Source: Rhineura floridana
Taxonomy: Eukaryota; Chordata; Lepidosauria; Squamata; Rhineuridae
Assembly (NCBI RefSeq): GCF_030035675.1
Contig: NC_084497.1
Location: 28,133,955-28,197,954 of the forward strand
Direction: 5' to 3'
DNA: 64,000 nucleotides
This document shows positions 48,350-60,800 of this stretch, in pieces. Both the position numbers and the translations under genes were made by a program. How positions within the stretch are numbered: position 1 is the stretch's first letter; each line of letters begins with the position of its first letter. The notes beneath the pieces are model-generated. The model had not been told where the DNA came from. It saw only the letters and a list, made by a program, of their open reading frames with translations, and made no database searches.

Positions 48350-48649
48350 AAAGGTAAAGGTGTCCCCGCACTTGTGCGAGTCGTTTCCGACTCTTAGGGT
48401 GACGTCTTGCGACGTTTACTAGGCAGACCGTATATATGGGGTGGGATTGCCAGTTCCGTCCCCGGCCTTCCTTTACCCCCCAGCATATGCCGGGTACTCA
48501 TTTTACTGACCACGGATGGATGGAAGGCTGAGTGGACCTCAACCCCTTTTACCGGAGATTCGACTTTCTCCTTCCGTTGGAATCGAACTCTGGCCGTGAG
48601 CAGAGCTTCGGTTGCGTTACCACCGCTTACCACTCTGCGCCACGGAGGA
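48350..48649 (-). mobile_element. tRNA-derived SINE, family A, copy 2
   Basis: Minus-strand copy with intact A box TGGCGCAGAGTGG and B box GAGTTCGATTCC; the plus view starts AAAGGTAAAGGTGTCCCC. It matches 2622-2924 in reverse and lies between the two promoters. Confidence 0.88.
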
Positions 48650-48817
48650 AAAGTAGAGCCGCTGTCAAGTCATGAGTGGTGCGTTGCGCCTGCGCGCCCA
48701 CTTTCTTTCCCCCCCCTCCCCGCTTCCAGGGCTATAGACGCGCTGATTAGGGCGCATGTGCACGGGCCCTTTGCTTGGGCTGCTGGTAGACCTGGTGGTG
48801 GTCTTTCTAGGAGAAAG

Positions 48818-48898
48818 ATGGCGGCGGGTTGTGGGGCTGGATCTTGCTGTTGCTGCTGCTGCTGCGGGGAGAGGGAAAGCCACACCCCAGAGGAGCTG
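48818..48898 (+). CDS. CLCN6: CLCN6 coding exon 1 (residues 1-27)
   Basis: MAAGCGAGS, then seven Cys, then [11 protein letters not shown], compared with human GERETRTPEEL. The Cys run is encoded by TGC repeats. Start chosen as the only Met; YY1 motif overlaps it. Confidence 0.94.
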
Positions 48899-51800
48899 GT
48901 GAGTCTTGGGGAGGGGGCAGGATTGGTACAGCTTTGCTGGACCCTGTTGCCGTTGTTTCCAGTGCCAGTGGGTTAAGTAGCAAAGCGGGATGTCTCTGAG
49001 CATGTGCAGAGGTGCCCCCCCATTTTTCAATGAATCGCTGCAAAACCCTCCCTCTGCAGGGAGACATTTGAGGTTACTTCTCCCAAGCTATAGTTGGGGA
49101 GGGGGTGGTTGCAATGAGGGAAGACCATTCTGTGCATACTCAGGGGCACCACTTTTTACTTTGTTGTGACTGTAATGTTCCGTCCTGGAATGCATATCTA
49201 TGAATGGGGATGTTTCTATCCATGTACTGAGTGCCTTTCCAATGAGTCACTGCAAAACCTTTCCCCTGCTGTAGATAGCTGAGGTTATTTGGGGGTGGAG
49301 GGAGGATTGCAGTGACTCATTGGAAAGGGAAAGCTACTCTGTGCATGCCCAGAGGCACCCCTCTTGCTTAGTTATGATGATCATCTTCTGTCCTGGAATG
49401 TATATCTAGGAGTGGGGATGCTTCTGTGTGTGTATAGAGTGCCTTTCCAATGAGCCATTGCAGTGGTACATATTTATCTCAGATGTATAAGTAGAGGGTT
49501 GCATCCAGTTTTAGTTCTACTCAGCAGACCCATTGAAATGAATGGATGTAACTAATAGAAGCCCATTAATTTCAGCAGGTTTACTCTGAGTAAGTAGAAT
49601 ACAGCCTATTATCTCAGATGTATGAGGTGGGGGAGGATGGTTGCATTATCTCATTGGAGAAGGAAGGTCACTCTGTACTTGCTCAGAGACATCCCCACTG
49701 TGGTGTTATCTCATCTTCTTTATCTCTGCTCTAGAATAGATGTGTGTGAGAGTTCTTACATCTTAGATTTTGGGGTGGGATGTCTACAGCATTTAATACA
49801 GTAACTTTAATCCTGCTTCTGTTTTACCAGCCGCTTGTTTACAAATGTATGAAATTTCTGTGGCGGGCTGCACTCTGATAAATGGTAAACTCCCTCTGAA
49901 TACCACTTACCATGAAAACCCTATTCATAAGGTCGCCCATAAGTTGAAATCGACTTGAAGGCCGTCCATTTCATTTTTTCATGCAGTAATAGAAATATGT
50001 TCAGTGTTTCCTAGCCCAGAGGGAAACTTTGGAGAACTGTTATATTTACCAGTCAAAAATCAGTTGACACCTTTAAATGTCCAAATGTCATCTGTGTTTT
50101 TGTCAAAATGCAGGTTCATAACGGACATTTCTGATGTGAACTGTTGAATCTCTCACAGTTTTAAGACTTGTTGGAAATGGCTGACATTCACCAAGGCCAC
50201 ATCCGCCACCATACATTTAAAACACTATGATACCACTTCAACCAGTGAAAGCTTCCTCCAAAGAATCCTGGGGACTATAGTTTGTTACAGGTGCTGAGAG
50301 TTTTTAGGAGAACCCGATTCCTCTCACAGAGCTACAATTCCCAGAGTTCCCTGGGAAGAAGGATTTATTTGGAAACTACTCTGGGGAAACCTTTAAATGT
50401 GCTGTCAATGTATGGTTTGCATGCAGCCCCAGAAACTGAGTTGGAGTTCAGTGGTGAGTTTTGGTTTATAAAGACCTCCTTATGTGAGCCACAGCCTAAT
50501 GAAATCACTGCATGATTTATGATGATGTAGGTGATGCAGTGCAGTGTGTATTGGGAAAGGAACAGGGATGCAAAGTGGAAAGCTTCCCAAAATTTATTTT
50601 TCCATAGAAAAGTTTCCATTTCATTAAGTCTGTTAATTGCACTCATTTGCAACAGTGATAGCTATTAAGTAAGCTTGGCTAAGTTTCAATGCCTTTGTCT
50701 TTGTTTACTAAAGGCAAGTGAAATAAACATGCTAAACTAGAGTGAGGATAGGTTGGCCAATATCAGATGTTGCTGGACTCCCAACTTCCGCCATTTCTGA
50801 TGATTGGCCATGCTTGTGGGGGCTGATGGGGGTTGGATGCCAACATCTGGAGGGCCCCAGGCTTTTGAAGGCTTCTTTAAGGGCAGGACTCTCTTTGGAT
50901 TTGGAATGATGCTGGTGATGTCACATCCAAGGCAGCTCTTTTATCCAAAATGCAGACTGGAGTCCTCTTCTGTGCATCCGCCGCTTTTTGTTTCCACGGC
51001 AGCCACGCCTAGCCCCTTCCTATCTGTGACATGGATCCCTTTTTGATTTAGCAGAATCATTTGTAGTCCAGTTATCCTAACAATATCCCCCTGCCCCGTC
51101 TTTTTTAAGAACAGTATATTTTTATTGTGCTTTTTAATAGTGTAGAATAATATAAATAATAAGCAGTTGTATATTAAATATTATTTTTTTATTTATATGA
51201 TAATATCCTATTGAAAACAAATATCCTATAAATAGCGAAGAGATTTGATAATACATTTAAAATACTGTTAGAAAGGTATTCTTGTTGTTGTTATTATTAT
51301 TATTATTATTATTATTAAGGCATTTGCGTCCTGCTTAATCATTAGCATTTATAAGCAGTGTACATAAAAATGAACCATACAGGGAATAAAAATTCATCAT
51401 AAAACTAAACAGGAAACTGAATGCTACCTTAAAATGTCTCCTGGAGTAAGAAGCCAACTGGTGTCTTCCAGATGTTTTGGACTGCAAGCACTGGCTGGGG
51501 CTGATGGGAACTGTAGTCCAAAGCATCTGAAGGGGGCACCAGGTTGGTGAAGGCTGATTGAGTGTATTATCTGTTGGGGTGATAGTATAATTGTGTCTAT
51601 CTTTGTATCAAACATGAATAGCATTTTATTATCTCTTCGTTGCTTGTTGATCTCCCAGTTTTATTTTTAAATTGAGGCTTTTTGGGAGATAAAAAAAAAA
51701 TTTTTTTTAAATTGAGGTTGGAGGAGTTGCCTGATTTTTAGGGGGCAGTGTTCCTTATTTGTTTGAGGGGGTTTCTGTGTATTTGGGGCAGACTGAGGAT

Positions 51801-54800
51801 GTCTGCCTTTACCTGTTTGGGGGGGGGCAGGTTCTCAGTCTTGCCAGTTTTTCTTCTGTGAAATGGGTGTTCTGATTTCCCAATGTATTCCCAGGCCTAA
51901 AAGGGTTGGGGAGCCTTGGATTAGCACAGTCGCAACTAGTAACACTTGAAAAAAATTGTGGATGAACTTGACTTCCACTTGCACTGAGATTTGGATTTGT
52001 TTGCAGACCATCCTTGGAGAAACTGAAGAGGAAGATGATGAGATTCTCCCGCGTAAGGACTATGAGGTGAGAGGCGGCAGTTTTGTCAAGTAGGTGCCTA
52101 ATCACACAACTGAGTGGGGATTAAGTAGCATGTGCTTACATTGAGACGTCGCCTGTGAACATGATGCATCATACCCTTTTCATGTAGCATTAGGTAAAAA
52201 GAGCATGACTGTTCAGGAAGGACTAGCCTTGTAGACTCTCTAGTTGCCTTGAAGACTCTCTAGTTTGCCTTGAGAGGGAGTGTGTGTTTTGACAAATGTT
52301 GGAAGGTTCAGGACAGACAAAGGGAAGAACTTCTTTGCCCAGTGCATCGTTAAGCTATGGCATATGCTCCCGCGAGATGCAGTGACGGCCACCAAATTGG
52401 ATGGCCTTAAAAGAGGATTATTCGTGGAGGGTGAGACTATTAATAGCTACTAGTCACAATGACTATGCTCTGCCTCCATTGTTTCAGGCAGTGTGCCCCT
52501 GAATATCAATTGCTGGGAATCGCACATGGCTTCCCCACCCCAGAAAAGAATTGTGGGAACTGTAGCTTAACCATCACAGCGCTACAATTCCCAGCGACCT
52601 TAATGAACTATAGTTCCTGTGATTCTCTGGGGGAAGCCATGTGCTTTAAATGCGTGGTTTGTATACAGCCTGACTGTCCTTAGTTAATCTGTGTCCTGTG
52701 TGAAGAAGTCCTTCCCTTGTTTGTCCTGAATCTCCCACCATTCAGTTTAATGGGATCACCATGTTGGATTGCATCTTTAAGGGATGAAGTAAAATGACTA
52801 TTCAACCTCTCTGGACCATGCATCCTTTTATACAGCTCTATTATGTTCTCACTCTGTCCCGCCTTTCCCCCTAAGCCAGCCTTTCCCAATCTTTGGGTCC
52901 CCAGATGTTGCTGGATTACAGTTCCCATGAGTCTTGATTGGCCATTGGCCATGCTGGCTGGGGGTGATGGGAGTTGTAGTCCAGCGTCATCTGGGGACCC
53001 AAAAGTTGGGAAAGGCTGCCCTAAAGTAAGCAGCTCCAAGCATAGATTTTCCTTGTAGGGAATATGTTCCACCTCCCTGATCCCTTGGGTTGCTCTTTTC
53101 TGTAAGCTTGCAGATAAATCAAGGAAAAATCCTTTAATAGCCCCTAATTACTAATGCACAATATTTTACTATCTAGCTTACCCAGCTTGGTTCACTTGAT
53201 TGTGGCAATGCTGTTGCCCCAACTCTCGTCCAGTTTCAAAAAACTCCCCTTTCCTATTTACCAGCCAGTTTCTACTCACCCCAGGTGAGAGTGGCTGTTT
53301 CCAAGCCTACTGAAGACTGCTAAACTACGGCCAAGCTTAGCCTCTTTGCTTTTGGAAAAGAAGTAGTACTTAAACAGGGCTGAAGAACCTGTGGCCCGCC
53401 AGATGTTCCTGGACTACAGCTGCCATCATCCCTGCCGATTGGTTATGCTGGCTGGGGCTGAAGGGAGCTGGAGTCCAATAACATCTGGAGGGTCACTGGG
53501 TCTCCATCCTTGCCTTAAGCACTGAAACCTATATATGGAGTAAGCCATTTCTGTTAGAAAATGTTAGTGTGGATTTAGTGGTTTTCTGTACCATCGGTTG
53601 TGTTCTCATGCTGTTGCCTGTGTACCTCATTCTCCACCAGAGTTTGGACTATGATCGTTGCATCAATGAACCCTTCTTGGAAGTCCTGGACAGTCTTGAC
53701 AACAGGGTAAGATGGTGAACGAGTGCTCAGGTCATGGGAATAATCCATTGCGGTTGCGGGTTTTTGTGTGTGTTAAGCAGCAAACTCAGGGCTCATCAAC
53801 ATGGTGCCCATGGGTACAGGAGTGCCCTTGAAGTCTTTTCCCTTGGTGCCTGTGAAGCCTCTGAGCCTCCTTCTATTCACTTCCACCTTGGTCATGAGCT
53901 GTTGAAGGAGGCTAGCATGTAGAGCTGAAGGAGGAAGTTAGGAAGAGTGGCGCTCTTTCCCACTTCCTCTTTTCAGCTCTATGGGCTTCTCCAGGCTCAA
54001 GACTAACTCTGCTGCATCCTTCTTTTACTCAGATCCCTTGGAATTGTGAAGAATGTGTTTGTGTCCCCACTTGCCCTTTTTCTGTCTTGGGGAATGTGCG
54101 TTGATCCAGTGACCAGAGGGTGAATTGAGGTTCCCCAGCCCTATTACAGTCGTTACGCCAGCTCCTCAAAACCAGACCTTTTGACTGAGACGTTGCATAC
54201 TTGGAACACTGATGATTTTGCCATAAATGTGCACGTGAGGAACAATAAGAAGGTTTAGAGATCTGACTCTTTTTTCTTACATAGAGGACACAAATTCACC
54301 TTTAGTGCTAGATTGTGTATATTTCTTCATACAGTGAATCGCTTTACCCTGTATTGATGCAAACACTGTGTGGTGTTGGCCCATCTTTTTCCAACCCGTG
54401 TCTGTGTGTTTCTTTTCCCTTCCCCCACCCCTTGCAGAATGGCCGGCGGTATGAAGCAGTGAAGTGGGTGATGGTTTTTGCCATTGGAGTCTGCACAGGG
54501 ATGGTAAGGCTGCTTGCGTCTCTGATGAAGGGCAAATGCACGCATCCTTGCCATTTTAAAGCCTGACACTGATTTTATGCCTTCTACGTTAAATTTTACC
54601 TTTGTAGTCCCTTTAGTACCACTCCCTATATATATGTATATATGTGTGTATGTATTGTATTTTATTTATTTTAATTTATTTTAACGTTTTTGTGATTTTA
54701 TTGTTTGCAATTTTATTATGTACGTGTTTGATTTTATTTTTGTAAGCTGCCCTGAGTGCCCTATTATAGGGTAGAAGGGAGGGATAGAAATATTTTAAAT

Positions 54801-57800
54801 AAATGATAATAAATTTTCATTAGATGCCAGTTGGGAGACTGGTGCATTGGGTCAAATGCCCGATGAGCACCTATCTCTGCGGTTAAGCATGGTGTGTGTG
54901 GTGTTGATTGCTGGATGTAATCCACCAGAATCTCTGTGACCGCTGTCTTCCTCTTCTCTCGCAGGTGGGCCTCTTTGTGGACTTCTTTGTCCGGCTCTTC
55001 TCTAGACTCAAGTTCCACATCGTGCAGAGCTGTATCCTCTCTGGGTTTTGCCGTTTGGGCGGCTCTCCATAATGTGGGAACGGCTGGGTTGGGAGGGGGA
55101 ACTCCAGGAGACGTTCTGAGTGTTGATCTGAGACGTCTCGCTGGCTTTGATGGAGGCGCTTCATTTACGTAGCCTGCCGTACCCCTTTGTCTCAGGGTGG
55201 GTCGGAGCAATTATTATTATTTAGCAGTTTCTGGTCTGTAAGATCCTCGGGGCAAGGCAGTGAGGTCTTCACTGTCAACATAATAAACCTCAGGCCTAGG
55301 AACAACATCCGGCCCTCCAGGCCTCTCTATCCGGCCCTTGGGACTCTTCCCCAGGCCACGCCCTCCTTGAGTGTTTTTGCCTGGCTAGAATGTGCCCTTG
55401 AATTCTGATCATGCCTCTTCCTTGCCTGGTTGGAGGATGGAGAGAGGCGTGTGCAGAAACAAGAGTGTGTACAAAGGTAAATTTTGCATTAGTTGCTCTG
55501 GCCCTGCCCACCACTGGCATTTGGCTCCTGGAAGGTTGCCTAGAAAGGAATGTGTCCCTCTGGCTGCAAAAAGGCTCCCCACCCTGTAACATAGGCAGCC
55601 TCGCTGTGCCTGTTTGCTTGGCTCTGTCCCCACAGCAGTGTAAGCTGAAGCCATCATTATTTTTAGGAAAGTAGGAGCTTCTGTTGTGTGGGTCAGCTGG
55701 GATACGGCAGAGGGATCTTCTCAGTGTAACACAGGCAGGCTGGCTGTGCCCATTTCCTTGACCCTGTCCTTGCAGCGGTTGAGGAGTGCAGCGAGAAAGG
55801 GTGCCTTGCGGTATCCCTCCTGGAGCTTCTCGGCTTCAACCTGACCTTCATCTTCCTGGCCAGCCTCCTTGTCTTGATCCAGGTAACGCTGAGCAGCCAG
55901 TTGGGCTGTTGAGTTCTCATGTTAATCTTGCTGCAGACGGCTCTTCCCTACACGAACCAGTGTTGGTTAAGTCATTTGTTAAGTCACTGCTGATAACTCA
56001 TGAAAGGAGAGGGAGAAAAACTTAATTGCCTTCCAGGTTGCAAAAAGATTCCTTACCTGATCACCTAAGGCGAGTACGCACCCATGGCAGCAGGGCGAGT
56101 AGTTACAAGCTTGGACTAAAGGAGCTGATGGCTTTGAGCAATGTTTTTAACTACCACTTTGCTCCAAGCTTTGTCCACAGACGAGCACTCATGCGATTCT
56201 AAGTGTGTTTGTGTGGTCAGAAGTGTGTTTCTGTGCATGCACACATATACCTCTTGACCCTTTGGCTGCCTGTGTCACAAGTGTCTCACCTCCCAATTTA
56301 TTTTATTTAGAAGATTTAGATACTGTTTGATCAAAGAACTCTCCAGTAAAATAAAACACAGCTAAGATCTGCAAACCAATTGAGAACAAATAATACTTAA
56401 GACTAGTATCATTAAAAACAAAAATAAAATCAATTTTTAAAAGTATTTTATTATTCCAGTTGTATCCTGCCTTTTCTCCCAAGGAGCTCAAAGTGTTGTA
56501 TGTGTTTCTCCCACTCTCCATTTTATCCTCCCAACAACCCTGCGGGGAAGGCTGGGCTGAGAGGCAGTGACTGGCCCAAGGTCACACCCAGTGAGCTTCA
56601 TGGCTAAGTGTGGTTTCGAATCTGGGTCTCCAAGGTCCTAGTCCAACACTCTAATCACTTCACCACACTGGCATATAGATAACTAAGCTATATGTTGGGA
56701 TAGACTTGCTCAAACCGAAAGGTTTTCAACAGGCATCTAAGACAACATAGCCCAGGTGCCTGCGTAACATCAACTGGCAGGGTGTTCTAGAGCACAAGTT
56801 CTGCTGCCACACTTCAGGGTTGACTCCTTGCAGATGCAGACCAGACATTGTGTGCCACTTGCAAAATCTGCAGACTGAAGCGATCAAATAGATGAGTATT
56901 TGGCAAGGTGGTCCCTTTAGTCGGGAATTGGTGTCTGCAGCCTTCCAGATGTAGTTGGGACTCCCAATTCCAATTAGTCCTAGGCAGCATGGCTGATGGC
57001 CACAGATGATGGGGCTTGGGACTCCAGCAACATCTGGAAGGCCACAGGCTCCCCACCCCTGCCTTGAGTAAACTGGTCCAAAGCTGTTAATATACCAATA
57101 GCAGGATCTTGAATTTGACGTGGTAACAACATTCAGTTCTGCTCCCCTTGTAGCCTGTGGCTGCCGGATCTGGGATCCCAGAGATCAAATGCTACTTGAA
57201 CGGAGTAAAAGTGCCTGGGATAGTCCGGCTCCGGACTCTGGTGTGCAAAGCTCTCGGGGTGCTCTTCAGCGTCGCTGGAGGTAAGAGTGCTGGTCACTGT
57301 GGTATTTTCCCTCTTGACCGTTTCCACATTTCTTTGTGATGTGTATCATCATCATCATCTGCATTAACTAGCAGCCTCGTATCCAGCATTGCTCAGGAAT
57401 TCTAAGAAACCCATAAATCCTTGCCGTTCTAAAAGGTTCAGTCCGCCACCTTGATTCAAAATGGCATCCAACTGTATCCATATGGAGACAAAAACCTGCT
57501 CTTTGATCCCAGGAGCCATCAGGCAGGATTTGCTTATGGTGGTATCTTAAGAGGTGTCTAAATGCATGGCAAACAACTTTCCAGAGCATATAGTAGATTA
57601 TATTTGTCGCTTTATTCATGAAAATGTTTGAAAGTGACTTGCAATGTAAGAACAAGGAACCTAAACCAAAATGAAAGAACAGGAGGAAAACAAGAACCTG
57701 AAATGCTTATCCATAAATATATGTAAAAAGGACTGATCTGATCCACCCCACTAAAAAATGTAATTTGTTTTAAACTGCTCTTAACAATGTATTTTATATT

Positions 57801-60800
57801 GTTGTGATCCACCTTGGGACCTACTAGTGATGAGCGGGTTATAAATTTACTGCTACTAGTAATAGGATGAGCACAAAAAAAGAGACCACAGGCATATCTA
57901 ATTACCCTCCTAAAGGCCTGGGCAAATTCAAATGTTTTAGACTGGTGTCTAAAAGCTGACAACAACAGCGCCAGGCATGTCTCCTTGGGCAGAGCATTCT
58001 ACAAGCAGGGGACCACCACTGAAAAGACCCATTCTCATGTCGCCACCCTCCGCATCTCCCTTGGAGGGGGCACACGGAGGAGGTCTTCTCCTTCCAGCTC
58101 CCAGATCTGGGTGGTTTTATAGGGAGCTGATGGATTTGTATCTTTCCCAGGTCTCTTTGTAGGGAAGGAGGGGCCCATGATTCACAGTGGCGCTGTGGTA
58201 GGAGCCGGTTTGCCTCAGGTGAGTTCTAGAGCGAGGTGTGTGTGTGTGGTTCCAGTTCGTTTTGGCTATCCAACAGAGCCAACAATTCCTCCTTGAAAAG
58301 CTGCAGGAAAATGCTACTGGGACATGGCTACAAATTCAAGCTACACAAGTGGCCCCTGCAACAACTTGTTGCAGCATGGAGTGTTCCCTGTTCAGGATTC
58401 TAGCAACTCCGTTCCATTTCCCTTCCTTCTTGGTTTTCTGTGCTCTCTCTCTCTCTCTCCCGCTGCCCCCGTTACCCATTGAATAGGCACAGTCTTCACT
58501 GGATTGTTTTAAGGATTCTCCCACCCTCTAGTCTTTTAAAAAATCTATTTTGAACTTCCGCAAACCTTGACGTGCCCCAAGCCTGCAGATCTCTCTTTTG
58601 TGCGTGGGTCGTGCTGATTTGGCAACGTGCAGTAAGCAATGGCCCTCATAGTGTGAACATTGTAAATAGAGGGGGAAATGCAAAAAAAAGAGAGAGAAAA
58701 AGCTCAGTTGTGTAATGTGCATAAATTATGCAAGTTTGTGTAGTTTATCTTACTTTGCCCAGTTCATTCTCCTTGGGGATAGTCCTGGGGAGGATTTTGG
58801 CTGTTTCCTGAAGTTATACCCTGTTGCCAGTGGTAGTCTTGCTCAGCTAAGATCGCAACAGGGATCTTCCCCACCCACTTTCAACTCTGTCATGCAAAAT
58901 CACAGGAAGTGAACTAGTCAGAGAGAGAGTTCAGCTTCTTGGAAGGAAGAACAAGGCTGCAAAATGCAATTCTACAGACACAGCTCCTCTTCTTGGAATC
59001 TTAAAAAAGATTGTGTTTCTGTTCATAGAATTGCATCTTGCAGCTTTATGCTTCCTTCCAAGAACCTGAACTCTCTGCCTAGTTGCTGTGCCATCACTCT
59101 TCCTACCCCCAGCTCCGCGTGTAGTAATTCTTGGTGGAGGGGAGCAGTCATTTATCATCCTGTTTTGTATCTTAGAATCTTTATTTCTCTCCCCCCCCAG
59201 TTCCAGAGTATCTCTTTGAAGAAGATCCAGTTTAACTTCCCCTATTTCCGCAGCGACAGGTACAGTACTTAAAACAGGGTGAGGGATTTGGGGTGTGTGT
59301 GTGAAGGAGTAGGACGTGCTATGCCAAGAGGCACATTTTCAGACTTGTGGTTTACGCCACGCTTTGGAAGTAGGTAAGAGGTGCACACCAGTGGCAAATC
59401 ACTGGCTGGTATCTGGAGAACAGCCTGATTTAAAAACAAAACAATACCATGAGACCAGCCTGATTGATGCTGAATGAGAGAGCAATTCTCTCACATTGCT
59501 CTGCACTGCTCTTTAAATGTGCCTATTGGCAAAAGCGTGGCTATTGGCAGAAGAGCTTTCAAACAGCCTTGCACAGCACTTTGAAGTCCCGATAGTTGGG
59601 GCTTCAAAGCGCAGCATCATCTGACGTTATTAGATATGTGAAGGCCCAGAAAAACTGGAGGGGGGCATTTTTTCTCAGTTCTTCCCCCAAAATTTTCTGC
59701 TTTTTCCCCCAGGCCTTCATATCTCTTGTCACGATGATGTCAGGTGATTGACAGATGGGTGGCCATGCCCACCTGTCAAATTTGGCCCTCCAGGGGCAGA
59801 GAGATAAAGATCTTGCCCGCCAGCCAGAAAAAGCTCCCCACTCCTGGTTTAGATGGATATTCTTTTTTTCTTAACGCACGTGAGAGGAGCTGACGCACCC
59901 TCTCGCCTGCCTCCTTCAACCCATCATGCTCTCTGCTGCTTGTTGTTCAGAAACATCTCCTGTCCGTTCCCTGCTTCTCTCTTTTCCTAGGGACAAAAGG
60001 GATTTTGTGTCTGCGGGAGCCGCCGCTGGGGTGGCTGCAGCCTTCGGGGCCCCGATTGGGGGGACACTCTTCAGCCTCGAAGAGGGCTCATCCTTCTGGA
60101 ATCAGGGCCTGACGTGGAAAGTGGTAAGGGCCAAACACGGGCAGGCCTTGCCTGGTGGTGGGGAAATCATCGGTCAGGGAGCTAGTTCGCAGTTCTGTGG
60201 GGCCAGCCACCCGGTCCCAGGAAGTCAAAGGCTAAGTTCTGTAAGCAGAAGCCGAGAGCAAAACAGTCCCAGGCAGCCTTTCCCCAGTCTGGTATCCTCC
60301 AGATGTTTTGCATTACAATTCCCATCCCACACGCATCCCGCCCCATAGAATGCTCTCCCCAGTGAGGTTTGCCAGGCACCTTTGCTGACATCTTTTTGGC
60401 ACCTGGGAAAAACTTACCTTTTTATTTTCCCCAGGCCTTTGATAAACTGAGTTGATTTTGTTCTGTTAGGGTGCAAGTTCCAAATTTTCCCACCCTGGGG
60501 TTGTTTCACACATGTGTTGTTTTCTTAAAATGAGTCCTGGAATGAGGACTATACCACATTACAAAGCAACACTGAGGACTATATTGCATCACAAAAGAAC
60601 ATTAACACTCCTGCTTCTTCAGACGCATAATAACTTCCAAAAGTTTCCCACCTAAGAATTGTTTCGCACAAGTTTTTATTTAAAAGTGAGGTTGCACTGA
60701 AAACAAGTCTCGGGATGAGGACTTTCCCACATCACAAAAGTTCAGCACCTGTTGGGTCTTTTTTCCTTTCCAGCTCTTCTGTTCCATGTCGGCCACCTTC

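Larger units (their letters stand above)
48160..48817. promoter_or_regulatory. Head-to-head MTHFR/CLCN6 promoter region
   Basis: CpG-rich flanks (48165-48300 and 48660-48817) are separated by a SINE. GCGCCTGCGC at 48686-48695 fits an NRF1 site. AAGATGGCGGC at 48815-48825 is a YY1 consensus overlapping the CLCN6 start codon, a known arrangement in housekeeping genes. No TATA box is evident. Confidence 0.6.

Noticed and set aside
48407-48976. 189-codon plus-strand open frame crossing the CLCN6 start
   Set aside because: It runs through the SINE and then over CLCN6 exon 1 in a different frame from the conserved protein; a chance frame in GC-rich DNA.
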